Assembly (NCBI RefSeq): GCF_003026105.1
Contig: NZ_PYNW01000009.1
Span: 111,016-175,015, forward strand
Reading direction: 5' to 3'
From: Photobacterium sp. GB-56
GTDB taxonomy: Bacteria; Pseudomonadota; Gammaproteobacteria; Enterobacterales; Vibrionaceae
DNA: 64,000 nucleotides
This document shows positions 9,495 through 17,974 of this stretch, in pieces. The notes under the pieces were generated by a model. That model made no database searches, was not told the origin of the DNA, and saw only the letters and a list, made by a program, of their open reading frames with translations. A program made the position numbers and the translations under genes. Numbering within the stretch: position 1 is the stretch's first letter; each line of letters begins with the position of its first letter.

Positions 9495-11213
9495 ATGAGC
9501 GCTGCCATGGAATCATTAATTGCCCATACCATCTTACAAGGCTTTGATGCCATGTACGGCCGCTTTCTCGATGTAACAGCTGAAGCACAAGAACGTTTTG
9601 AAAAACAGCATTGGGGACTTGTTCATAATGCTTTAAAGAAGCGCATCAGCTTTTATGATCATCATGTTGAATTAGTCACAAACCAAATTCAAATTATGCT
9701 AGGTGAACGTTACGCCAATCATGATTTTTTAATGGCTGTGAAAATGGCCTACCAAGATTTACTCTTAGACTATCCTCGTTACGATATTGCTGAGAGCTTC
9801 TTCAATTCGGTATATTGCCGTATATTCAAACACCGAAATATTAATCGCGATAAATTGTTTGTTCATACTTCACAAGAAGATCGTGTTCCCCCTTACCCAA
9901 CATCACTAACGCGCCACTATCGTGTTAAAACAACACTGAGTGCGATGTTTGAAAGAATACTTGATGACACGCCCTTTACGTTAACTTGGCAAGATAAATC
10001 GAGAGATATCCAACTATTACTTAAACACTTACAACGGGATCTGGGTAATAAGTTCGATCAAGATACAACGCTTGAGCTTATTCGTGAGCCTTTTTATCGA
10101 AATAAAGCCGCCTATTTAATCGGAAAACTCACATTCTCTAATGGCGATTTCTGTCCCTTTGTCGTTCCGATTTTAAACGACAGTAGTCATGAAATTTATC
10201 TTGATGCGTGTATTTGTGACGCTAACGATGTCAGTATTATTTTTGGTTTTGCACGCTCATATTTTATGGTTTATGCCCCTGCGCCAGCTGCATTAGTTCG
10301 TTTCCTTTCACAGTTAATTCCCAATAAAACCCTTGCTGAACTTTATACTGCGATTGGCTGCCAAAAACATGGAAAAACAGAGCTTTACCGTGAATTCTTA
10401 GCCCATTTGGCGACAACTGATGACAAATTTGTCGTAGCGCCCGGCATAAAAGGCATGGTGATGTCGGTATTTACTCTGCCATCTTATGATTTTGTCTTTA
10501 AGATCATTAAAGACAAATTTGCACCTCAAAAAGATATAAGCCACAACACTGTCAAAGAAAAGTATCAGCTAGTAAAAGGACATGATCGTGTTGGTCGAAT
10601 GGCGGATACCCAGGAGTATCGTAATTTCTGTTTTCCTCGAGAGCGTTTTAGCGAAGCATTAATCCAAGAGCTACAGTCTATCGCTCCCTCTATCATTACG
10701 CTAACTGATGATACGATTATGATTGAACATTTATATATGGAGCGACGCATGGTGCCGTTTAACCTCTATATAGAAAAAGCAGACGATGGTGATCTACGCT
10801 TTGCTATTAATGAATACGGCAACGCTATAAAGCAGTTAGCCGCAGCCAACATTTTTCCAGGTGATATGCTATTTAAAAACTTTGGTGTGACTCGACATAA
10901 GCGTGTAGTGTTTTACGATTATGACGAAATCACCTACATGACAGAGATGAATTTTCGTAAAATTCCACCACCTCGATACCCAGAAGATGAACTGGCGGCA
11001 GAGCCTTGGTATAGCGTAGGAATCAATGATGTCTTTCCTGAAGAGTTTCGTACCTTTTTATTAATAAACCCCAAAGTACGCGCATTATTTGACGAGCTAC
11101 ATAGTGATTTGTTTGAAGCGAGCTATTGGCAAAAGCTACAACAGAATATTACGGAGGAAAATTATCCCGATGTGTTCCCTTATCCATCTGAATATCGATT
11201 TCATCAGCATTAA
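9495..11213 (+). CDS. aceK: Isocitrate dehydrogenase kinase/phosphatase
   Basis: Bifunctional enzyme that phosphorylates and dephosphorylates isocitrate dehydrogenase, switching carbon between the TCA cycle and the glyoxylate bypass. It has 572 residues. I chose the ATG at 9495 because GGGAGGAG lies six bases upstream; an in-frame GTG at 9465 has no comparable site. The AceK ATP loop [12 protein letters not shown] and the downstream lysine in FKIIKDKF are visible, as is the C-terminal catalytic segment [20 protein letters not shown]. Unlike E. coli aceBAK, no isocitrate lyase or malate synthase gene is adjacent, so aceK stands alone here. Transcription is divergent from thrL. Confidence 0.95.
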   Translation: MSAAMESLIAHTILQGFDAMYGRFLDVTAEAQERFEKQHWGLVHNALKKRISFYDHHVELVTNQIQIMLGERYANHDFLMAVKMAYQDLLLDYPRYDIAESFFNSVYCRIFKHRNINRDKLFVHTSQEDRVPPYPTSLTRHYRVKTTLSAMFERILDDTPFTLTWQDKSRDIQLLLKHLQRDLGNKFDQDTTLELIREPFYRNKAAYLIGKLTFSNGDFCPFVVPILNDSSHEIYLDACICDANDVSIIFGFARSYFMVYAPAPAALVRFLSQLIPNKTLAELYTAIGCQKHGKTELYREFLAHLATTDDKFVVAPGIKGMVMSVFTLPSYDFVFKIIKDKFAPQKDISHNTVKEKYQLVKGHDRVGRMADTQEYRNFCFPRERFSEALIQELQSIAPSIITLTDDTIMIEHLYMERRMVPFNLYIEKADDGDLRFAINEYGNAIKQLAAANIFPGDMLFKNFGVTRHKRVVFYDYDEITYMTEMNFRKIPPPRYPEDELAAEPWYSVGINDVFPEEFRTFLLINPKVRALFDELHSDLFEASYWQKLQQNITEENYPDVFPYPSEYRFHQH

Positions 11214-11384
11214 CAATCAACAAAAAACATCATCACATTGTAATAATTAAAACACTAGTTACATAAAATAAGCGTACTGGCTCATATAATGTAAAACAGG
11301 GTGTCTATTTCTTAAATCTGAAATGCATTTTATCTACCAATACCCTAAAGTTAGTAACATAAAATAATAATTAGAGATAATGGT

Positions 11385-11852
11385 ATGACGAGATTATTAT
11401 TAGGGATGATTGTATTATTAGGGATTCAGCCTGTATTTGCCTCTGAATTCGATGACTTCGAACCCACTTATAATCGCAATAAAGAACAATCATCAGGGTG
11501 GTTTCTCTCGTCACAATCACGTCATCAACAAGCATTTGATGTTTGGCAAATTGACAGCGGATACGCTTATACCATTACCAAAAATACTCAACTTTATTTA
11601 AGTACCCAATTAACATCAGGTACAGTAACCCAGCGAGGGTCTAGAGGTATTGCATCAGGTGTTAAATATAATCTCACGCCCAAAGTCAGCCTACAAAGTG
11701 AAATAAATACGGCAACGACTAAAGAGAATACAAAGTTAGGGATAGAGGTCAGTAGTCAATATGATGTATCAGATCAACTAAACCTTAGAGCGACTGTTGA
11801 TTATGAAGAACTCGAACAAGTCATTGAGTTTGGATTAGGATTTAGCTTCTAA
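11385..11852 (+). CDS. Small outer-membrane beta-barrel protein, function unknown
   Basis: A 155-residue protein with a clear signal peptide (hydrophobic 3-18, likely cleavage after VFAS). The mature part shows alternating polar/hydrophobic strands (GYAYTITKNTQLYLSTQL, GVKYNLTPKVSLQSEI, LGIEVSSQYDVS, LNLRATVDYE) and ends EFGLGFSF, the terminal aromatic typical of BAM substrates. The length suits a six- to eight-strand barrel. I do not recognise the family and assign no function. GAGATAATGGT precedes the ATG. It lies between aceK (same strand, 171 bases) and a convergent RraA-like gene. Confidence 0.72.
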   Translation: MTRLLLGMIVLLGIQPVFASEFDDFEPTYNRNKEQSSGWFLSSQSRHQQAFDVWQIDSGYAYTITKNTQLYLSTQLTSGTVTQRGSRGIASGVKYNLTPKVSLQSEINTATTKENTKLGIEVSSQYDVSDQLNLRATVDYEELEQVIEFGLGFSF

Positions 11853-11866
11853 GTAAAAGTTAGCTA

Positions 11867-12367
11867 TTAGTCACTTAAGACAGATAAATCCAACGCGTGC
11901 TTAGACAAGATAATTCCATTTAAATCGGCATAAATATAATCACCAGGGTAAACTAGGTTTTCACTGAGATTTAATGTCACATTGAGCTCTCCCATTTGAC
12001 GCTTCACTGTCTTAATCGGACATCCCCCTAATGCTTTTACACCTAAATTTAATGTCGCTAATGTTGCTATATCACGAACCGCACCATTAACAATGATCCC
12101 TTGCCAATGATTCTTAATCGCCAACAATGCTAATTGATCACCAAGTAACGCTCGTCGACAACTACCATGACCGTCAATAAATAACACTTTACCAGTGCCG
12201 TCTTGAGATAATATGTCACGTACTAAGCTATTATCTTCAAAACATCGGAGCGTGACACATTGGCCGTAAAAAATGTTTTTCCCACCATAATCATGACATC
12301 CTATTGGCAAAAAATGGATATCTTGTTCATAGTGATCGCATAAATCCGGTAGTAAATCTTTCATCAT
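11867..12367 (-). CDS. RraA family protein (RNase E regulator / HMG aldolase-like fold)
   Basis: Member of the RraA-like fold, which includes RNase E inhibitor RraA and 4-hydroxy-4-methyl-2-oxoglutarate aldolases. It has 166 residues. Family motifs are DGHGSCRRALLGDQLALLA and GIIVNGAVRDIATLATLNLGV, with the GxVRD substrate or metal loop. It has only moderate resemblance to E. coli RraA by eye, so I do not give it that name; either RNase E modulation or a small-molecule aldolase role is possible. Two adjacent ATGs exist at 12367 and 12364. AAGAAGAG lies three bases from the first and six from the second, so the second may be used. Convergent with the small barrel protein. Confidence 0.8.
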   Translation of the reverse strand: MMKDLLPDLCDHYEQDIHFLPIGCHDYGGKNIFYGQCVTLRCFEDNSLVRDILSQDGTGKVLFIDGHGSCRRALLGDQLALLAIKNHWQGIIVNGAVRDIATLATLNLGVKALGGCPIKTVKRQMGELNVTLNLSENLVYPGDYIYADLNGIILSKHALDLSVLSD

Positions 12368-12782
12368 TCACTCTTCTTAGTATCAGTTAACGTCATCAAT
12401 ACTCATCTTGTCTAACATCAAAAAGTAAATTAACAATGTTACCTACCCCTTAATGGTTAAACGCAGAAATCAACACGACTTGAAACAAGGTAATGTTATA
12501 AACAAAATAGCTATGTAGAAGACGTATTAACAACTTTTAGCGTCAATCTAATATCGAATCAGGTTTAGATTCATCACATATAAAACATGCAACATAACGA
12601 CGTCAATGTTACAATTAAAAACATAACGTAAATAACATGTTGTAGTTAATGTAAGTTATAGCCTGAAAAACACACAATCGGTATGTTTTTCATGAATATT
12701 TAACTTGGAAGTAATCAACCCACTATAGCTTCGACGATATTGTTAAAACTAAGAGTGAATAATCTATCTTTGCTCATTCTGT

Positions 12783-12796
12783 TTGATATAAATCAA
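12783..12796 (+). promoter_or_regulatory. FNR-binding site upstream of arcA
   Basis: TTGATATAAATCAA matches TTGAT-N4-ATCAA at all ten defined positions. A TATACT hexamer at 12813-12818 would give a start near 12825, so the site centre is about -36, roughly the activating position. FNR activation of arcA is established in E. coli; its operation here is inferred. Confidence 0.8.
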
Positions 12797-12860
12797 CAAA
12801 CATATAAATAGCTATACTAAACAAACGCACAACATTGTTAGAGAGCTGTTAAGTGAATAC

Positions 12861-13020
12861 AATCGCTGCATCAATTAGGGAGAGTGTAGCCAACACCTCA
12901 ATATATGAGGTATTCCGATAGTTTTAATTATCGGGAAAAGGATGGTGTACCAACATAGGCAGCGATTTCGTAACAAATAAGTATTCTTGTTAATACTTTG
13001 CCTATATGTGAATTTTTTTT
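12861..13020 (+). ncRNA. Structured 5' leader RNA of arcA (candidate regulatory RNA)
   Basis: A 9-bp closing helix AATCGCTGC (12861-12869) with GCAGCGATT (12959-12967) encloses two perfect hairpins: ACCTCA/TGAGGT (12895-12900, 12906-12911) and CCGATA/TATCGG (12915-12920, 12929-12934). A further helix ACACC (12893-12897) with GGTGT (12944-12948) is possible in competition. Downstream, AAGTATT/AATACTT (12979-12985, 12992-12998) stacks on ATAGGCA (12955-12961) with TGCCTAT (12999-13005). That second helix reuses bases of the closing helix and is followed by TTTTTTTT at 13013-13020. It could be a cis-regulatory leader or a separate small RNA ending at the T-run. I match it to no riboswitch class I know. 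Confidence 0.6.
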
Positions 13021-13077
13021 ATAGAATTTAACTTACTCTGTTCATGCAGATTTGTTTTTTGATATTAGGTACTGCCA

Positions 13078-13797
13078 ATGCAAACCCCTCACATTCTTAT
13101 CGTAGAAGACGAGCACGTAACACGTAACACCCTAAAAAGTATTTTTGAAGCGGAAGGTTACACAGTTTTTGAAGCTAACGATGGCGCAGAAATGCACCAA
13201 ATGCTTTCTGACAATCCTGTTCACCTAGTGATCATGGATATTAATCTACCAGGTAAAAATGGTCTTCTACTTGCTCGTGAACTTCGTGAGCAAGGCGATA
13301 TGGCACTAATGTTCTTAACAGGTCGTGACAACGAAGTTGATAAGATCCTAGGTCTTGAAATTGGTGCTGATGATTACATCACTAAACCTTTCAACCCTCG
13401 TGAACTTACTATCCGTGCACGTAACTTATTGACTCGTGCTATGAACCAAGGTCTTCCTACTGAAGATAAGAAATTGGTTGAGCGTTACGAGTTCAACGGT
13501 TGGTCTCTTGAAATCAACAGTCGCTCACTAGTAAGCCCAAGCGGTGATCAATTCAAGCTTCCACGTTCTGAATTCCGCGCCCTACTTCACTTCTGTGAAA
13601 ACCCAGGCAAGATCCAAACTCGTGCAGATCTTCTTAAGAAGATGACAGGTCGTGAGCTTAAGCCACATGACCGTACCGTCGATGTAACTATTCGTCGTAT
13701 CCGTAAACACTTCGAATCTGTTGCTGATACACCAGAGATCATTGCAACAATTCACGGTGAAGGTTACCGTTTCTGTGGTGATCTTGGCGAAGAGTAA
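13078..13797 (+). CDS. arcA: Two-component response regulator ArcA
   Basis: OmpR/PhoB-family transcription regulator of aerobic/anaerobic metabolism, phosphorylated by ArcB. It has 239 residues. The receiver domain (about 1-120) has the phospho-acceptor Asp54 in [11 protein letters not shown], with Lys in ITKPFNPRE completing the pocket. The C-terminal winged helix (about 135-235) contains [14 protein letters not shown] and [10 protein letters not shown]. Codon usage is strongly biased, suggesting high expression. The start is preceded by TTAGGT. arcB lies next door in convergent orientation, sharing one terminator, whereas the two are unlinked in E. coli. The leader carries an FNR site and structured RNA. 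Confidence 0.97.
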   Translation: MQTPHILIVEDEHVTRNTLKSIFEAEGYTVFEANDGAEMHQMLSDNPVHLVIMDINLPGKNGLLLARELREQGDMALMFLTGRDNEVDKILGLEIGADDYITKPFNPRELTIRARNLLTRAMNQGLPTEDKKLVERYEFNGWSLEINSRSLVSPSGDQFKLPRSEFRALLHFCENPGKIQTRADLLKKMTGRELKPHDRTVDVTIRRIRKHFESVADTPEIIATIHGEGYRFCGDLGEE

Positions 13798-13817
13798 TTC
13801 GTGAAGTTCAGACCATA

Positions 13818-13850
13818 ATAAAAAGGCTCCTAAGGAGCCTTTTTTATTTT
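13818..13850. terminator. Shared arcA/arcB bidirectional terminator
   Basis: AAAAAGGCTCC, TAA, GGAGCCTTTTTT: a perfect stem with T-runs on both strands between two convergent stop codons. Confidence 0.9.
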
Positions 13851-13868
13851 AAATGCAATACCATCACT

Positions 13869-16238
13869 CTATTTCTCGTACTGTTTTAACCATGTTTTCA
13901 GCACATCAATATCGTTTTGGTAACCATTTTTAATTTCATCAACCCAGTCATTAATGTTTTCCCACCAAGCAGGAAGTTCAGGAGACTGTGCTTTTTGTGC
14001 GACTTGCTGAATGTGTTTTAAACCGATAGAACCTGCTGCACCTTTAATTTTATGCGCTTCAAACTTAATCCCATCTTGATCTTTCGCGACCATATTCGAA
14101 TCTAAAATCGCAATGTAATCTGGCATCATTTTTTCAAACATTTCGATGCTCGCATAAACAGGTTTAGTCCCTACAATATCAACGTAAGAGGTCAACATCT
14201 CCAAGTCGAGCAACTTGTCGATCATTTTATCGCTAGGCCCTGTTCCATCACTGTTAGTATCGGTTAAATCGTTAATTTCATCTTCCTCATAACTACAACT
14301 TAGAACGAGGTTTTCAATCACGCTAGTGATAGCTTTCACGCTTAATGGCTTACTAATCGCTTCATCCATCCCTTTTTCAAGGTATTCGCTTTTATCACTG
14401 ATAACATTAGCCGTTAGAGCAACCAATGCTGGCAAATCCTGGTATTTTTCTCGTAGTTTCTGCGCAATATCAAAGCCTGTCATGTCTGGTAATTGAATAT
14501 CTAACAAGACCAAATCATAATCTTCTGGTTTAAACATCGCTAAGGCTTCATCACCTCGCATTGCAACAGTGACTTCATGACCTAAACTTTCAAGCAAGGA
14601 TTTAGCGACCGTGATATTTAACTCAATATCTTCCACCATGAAGATACTTAAACCAGTAAGCTCTGGTTTTACTTCAGTCACGATATCTTCTTCAATAACA
14701 TCTTCTACTAGCGGAACGCGAATTTTTACCGTAAAGGTACTACCTTCACCCACTTCAGAATGAACAGTGATATCTCCCCCCATTAGCTGAACGAGCTGGC
14801 GAGAAACGGCAAGTCCAATCCCTGTTCCTACAGCATGAATATTATCGTCACCTTGTTTCACTTGATAATACATGGCAAAAATATTATCGATTTCAGATTT
14901 AGGAATACCAACACCGCTATCTTCAACTTCAAAGATAACATCAGCATCGTGCTCATGAATTTCACTGCTAACCGATAAAATCACGCCACCTTGTTTAGTA
15001 AACTTGGTCGCATTACCGATAAGATTCCACAACACTTGACGCAATCGCGTACTGTCGACTTCAATATTTTTTGGCAGTTCAGTTAAGCACTCTAGGTCAA
15101 AACGCAATCCTTTCTGCTCAGCCATTAACTGAGAAATATTCCCCATTTCATCAATGAACTCGTTGAAATCCAATGGTTTTGGCATCAACTCTAAACGACG
15201 GCGATCGGATTTATCTAAATCAATAATATCATTAAATATATTTCCTAAGGTGATCGCACTAACATGTACGGTACGTAAGTAACCACGCTGCTCATCAGTA
15301 AGATCTGTATCGAGTAACATACGACTTAAGCCAACAATACCATTGAGTGGGGTGCGTAATTCATGGCTAATAGTTGAAATAAATGAGGTTTTGTCGCTAC
15401 TGGCTTTTTCTAACGCATCTTCATATTTTTTACGTTCGGTAATATCACGGCCAAAGCCCATTAGACCAAGACGACGTCCATTGCGGTTATAGAATGGCAC
15501 TTTACGAAGTTCAAATAGCGCACGTTTACCATTTGGATAAACTAACCACTGCTCATCTGTCATAGCACTATTTTCGTTAAACAACTCTTCGTCTGTTTTA
15601 ATAATTCTTTTAGCGACTTCTTCAGGGTAAACATCCCAGGGTGTTAACCCCACTAGTTCTTTTTCTGTTTTACCCACTAACTCTGACATTGCACGATTAC
15701 AACCTGAGAATTGGTTTTTTTCATTACGGTAGTAAATCAAATCAGGCGACGCATCTAAGAAAGACTTTAATAATGCACTTTGCTCTGCCACCGCTACTTG
15801 GGCATTTTCTCGCTGATAAACCTCATTTTCGAGATCATGCATCGCTTCTTCACGTGCTTCTTCCGCTTTTTCCCTTTCTTCTATTTCTAAATTTAACTGC
15901 GCAATATTGTTTTGAAGCTGTTTATTTAACTCCATGTCTCGCGAGCGCATCTCTTCTAGTTTAGTGACTAACTTCGATAAGCGTTGACGTGAGTCTTCTA
16001 ACTGATCGACGACAACAGAGAGAAAATAAACAGCCCAAGGCGTTATTAATAAACCAAATGTCACCGATCGCACGATATCAATATCATTCACGGTGCCATG
16101 TAGTACTAACGTCACACTAACTTGAACAACAACGGCTAATGCAACCAATGCTAATGCAAGGAGTAGGCTAAAACGAACGATCCCTAATTTAACCAGAAGA
16201 TCGACATAAAACTGAGCTAACATTTTGACTTGTTTCAT
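13869..16238 (-). CDS. arcB: Aerobic respiration control sensor kinase ArcB
   Basis: Tripartite hybrid histidine kinase sensing quinone redox state and feeding phosphate to ArcA. I chose the ATG at 16238 (789 residues) because the conserved N terminus MKQVKMLAQFYVDLLVKLG starts there; a longer frame opens only with TTG. Order: two membrane helices (about 20-45 and 58-77), a coiled coil to about 140, PAS (about 150-270), HisKA with SHELRTPLNG (His292, the E. coli number), HATPase, receiver with Asp580 in LLDIQLPDMTG, and an HPt domain with His729 in HKIKGAAGS. All phosphorelay residues are present. It is convergent with arcA and followed upstream by yhcC, as in E. coli arcB-yhcC-gltBD. Confidence 0.97.
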   Translation of the reverse strand: MKQVKMLAQFYVDLLVKLGIVRFSLLLALALVALAVVVQVSVTLVLHGTVNDIDIVRSVTFGLLITPWAVYFLSVVVDQLEDSRQRLSKLVTKLEEMRSRDMELNKQLQNNIAQLNLEIEEREKAEEAREEAMHDLENEVYQRENAQVAVAEQSALLKSFLDASPDLIYYRNEKNQFSGCNRAMSELVGKTEKELVGLTPWDVYPEEVAKRIIKTDEELFNENSAMTDEQWLVYPNGKRALFELRKVPFYNRNGRRLGLMGFGRDITERKKYEDALEKASSDKTSFISTISHELRTPLNGIVGLSRMLLDTDLTDEQRGYLRTVHVSAITLGNIFNDIIDLDKSDRRRLELMPKPLDFNEFIDEMGNISQLMAEQKGLRFDLECLTELPKNIEVDSTRLRQVLWNLIGNATKFTKQGGVILSVSSEIHEHDADVIFEVEDSGVGIPKSEIDNIFAMYYQVKQGDDNIHAVGTGIGLAVSRQLVQLMGGDITVHSEVGEGSTFTVKIRVPLVEDVIEEDIVTEVKPELTGLSIFMVEDIELNITVAKSLLESLGHEVTVAMRGDEALAMFKPEDYDLVLLDIQLPDMTGFDIAQKLREKYQDLPALVALTANVISDKSEYLEKGMDEAISKPLSVKAITSVIENLVLSCSYEEDEINDLTDTNSDGTGPSDKMIDKLLDLEMLTSYVDIVGTKPVYASIEMFEKMMPDYIAILDSNMVAKDQDGIKFEAHKIKGAAGSIGLKHIQQVAQKAQSPELPAWWENINDWVDEIKNGYQNDIDVLKTWLKQYEK

Positions 16239-16351
16239 CACTGAATACCAAAAGAAGAAAGATGCCGTCAAAGCGACGTGTAAGCTTGTTAATCATAAGC
16301 GCTGATATCAATTGCGCCAGAATAAAAAGCTGAAACTATAACCTTCACATA

Positions 16352-16381
16352 CAAAAAAGCCCACATCACGTAGGCTTTGTT
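16352..16381 (-). terminator. Terminator after yhcC
   Basis: On the minus strand AAGCCTAC and GTGGGCTT form an 8-bp stem (one G-U pair) with loop GTGAT, followed by TTTTTT. It lies just past the yhcC stop and upstream of arcB, so arcB must have its own promoter. Confidence 0.82.
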
Positions 16382-16388
16382 TTGTATT

Positions 16389-17327
16389 CTATTTTAATTG
16401 TGGGCGTTGATATACAAAAGCGTCATTAATTAGACTCCCTTGCCCACCATAAGTATCTAAGTTACGTCCAATTTCAGTCATCGCTAACCAGCGGTTTTCA
16501 CACCACATTGGTGCCAGTAAGGTTGGCCTACGTGCCGCGGCTGAAACCCGATGATAAATCACATCAGCAGGAGTTAATCGGATCATTTCGCTCGCAATGT
16601 TGGTGTACTCTTCAAGGCTAATAGGGTCTAAACGTTCGGCTTTATATGCTTGCCCCATTTTACTGCCTTCAACTATGTGTAGTGGATGCAATTTTATCCC
16701 ATCCACGCCTACCGCCACCACTTTACTGATCGTATCAAGGTTATCTTGTTTGGTGTCACCTGGCAGCCCAACAATTAAATGAGTGCAAACCTTGATCCCT
16801 AATGCCCGTGCACGTTGAGTGATAGCGGCATAACATGCAAAATCATGACCTCGGTTAATCCGCTTTAATGTCTTTTCATTTGCCGTTTGTAAACCTAATT
16901 CTAACCAAATCTCATAGCCTTGTTGTACATAATCAGACAGTAGTGCTAATACCGCATCAGGCACACAATCAGGTCGAGTTCCCACACATAACCCTACAAT
17001 ATCCGTCGTTTTTAACGCCTCTTCATACATTTTCTTTAGCGTTTGAACTTCAGCATAAGTACTGGTGTAAGCCTGAAAATAAGCTAAATAACGTTTTGCA
17101 CGATGAATTTCATCGGCACGCTCTGCTAATTGCTGTTTAATAGGTAAAAACTGAGTCTTTTCATCTGCAAAAGAGGCCACATTACAAAATGTGCACCCTC
17201 CCCGACCAATCGTTCCATCACGATTAGGACAGCTAAAACCGCCATGCAAAGTTAACTTATGGACTTTTTCACCATAACGGCGCTGTAAGTCTTGACCAAA
17301 TGTATTAACGAGTTCGTGCAGTTGCAT
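16389..17327 (-). CDS. yhcC: TIGR01212 family radical SAM protein YhcC
   Basis: Radical SAM enzyme of unknown substrate. It has 312 residues. The cluster cysteines are Cys33, Cys45 and Cys48 (CPNRDGTIGRGGCTFC), a CX11CX2C spacing typical of this subfamily rather than the usual CX3CX2C. The SAM-domain barrel shows VGTRPDCVPDAVL, WLELGLQTANEKTLKRINRGHD and THLIVGLPGDT. The ATG at 17327 has AGG eight bases upstream and opens MQLHELVNTFG as in E. coli; a GTG 12 codons upstream is less likely. It lies between arcB and gltB, preserving the E. coli order, and is divergent from gltB. Confidence 0.93.
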   Translation of the reverse strand: MQLHELVNTFGQDLQRRYGEKVHKLTLHGGFSCPNRDGTIGRGGCTFCNVASFADEKTQFLPIKQQLAERADEIHRAKRYLAYFQAYTSTYAEVQTLKKMYEEALKTTDIVGLCVGTRPDCVPDAVLALLSDYVQQGYEIWLELGLQTANEKTLKRINRGHDFACYAAITQRARALGIKVCTHLIVGLPGDTKQDNLDTISKVVAVGVDGIKLHPLHIVEGSKMGQAYKAERLDPISLEEYTNIASEMIRLTPADVIYHRVSAAARRPTLLAPMWCENRWLAMTEIGRNLDTYGGQGSLINDAFVYQRPQLK

Positions 17328-17974
17328 TGCTTTACCTGATTGCAAATAAATAGCTGTAAACACCGCGATGAATAGCGAGCAATATTAAAAAGAGTCGCAA
17401 GATAGCATCAATTACAAGTAATAAATTTGTGCTACAACAAACAAAGCCCTTTCCTTTACTCAACAAAAAAGACACTTAATCGTAAATAAAATACAAAAAA
17501 GTTTCCCTAACTACGTATTGTTGCCTTTTTGTAAACAATCGATCACCAAACGTTTTTTGCATTTAAACGCAATTGCGAATAATTATCGTCGTTAAAAAGC
17601 CTTTTTCATGTTTAACAATGCAACAAAACAGCAATATTATGATAGCTAAATGTTAATTTTTATTGGTAATTAATGTATCAAAATTGTAGGATAGTTACAC
17701 TTGTGTGCAATTTCTGAACAATAAAAGCGATGCCATCACCCTACTGTAAAGTGATTTGTGTCGCCCTTTCTCAAGAAATACAGTGTGTTCGTTCATAGCA
17801 AAACGAAACAACAAAATTAAGTTTGCCAATACAGGACGATTTTATCTTTGTGCAGACACTCAATCATGTTGGGTAGAACAGGATAGTTCATTTCAATACC
17901 GCAGGATTGTGACAATAAATTAGGGATAACCAAGCCTTAGGAATATGGCTTGATGCAACTGGAAGGATGTATCT
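17328..17974. other. Divergent intergenic region yhcC / gltB
   Basis: This 647-base AT-rich gap has no convincing ORF. The last 50 bases carry a hairpin CAAGCC (17931-17936) with GGCTTG (17947-17952) that ends nine bases before the GGAAGGA ribosome site of gltB, so it might modulate initiation. I see no sigma-54 -24/-12 element. Confidence 0.5.

Larger units (their letters stand above)
12368..13077 (+). other. Long arcA upstream region
   Basis: This 710-base non-coding stretch is AT-rich. The left half (12368-12780) shows no ORF and no strong stem. The right half holds an FNR site (12783-12796), a TATACT -10 candidate (12813-12818), a structured RNA element (12861-12967) and a second hairpin followed by eight T residues (12979-13020). 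arcA therefore appears to have a leader of about 250 bases. Confidence 0.6.

Noticed and set aside
12861..12967. arcA leader as a known riboswitch (yybP-ykoY manganese type, cyclic-di-GMP, TPP)
   Set aside because: GTAGCC and CAACATA recall the manganese motif, but helix order and the remaining conserved bases do not fit any class I remember.
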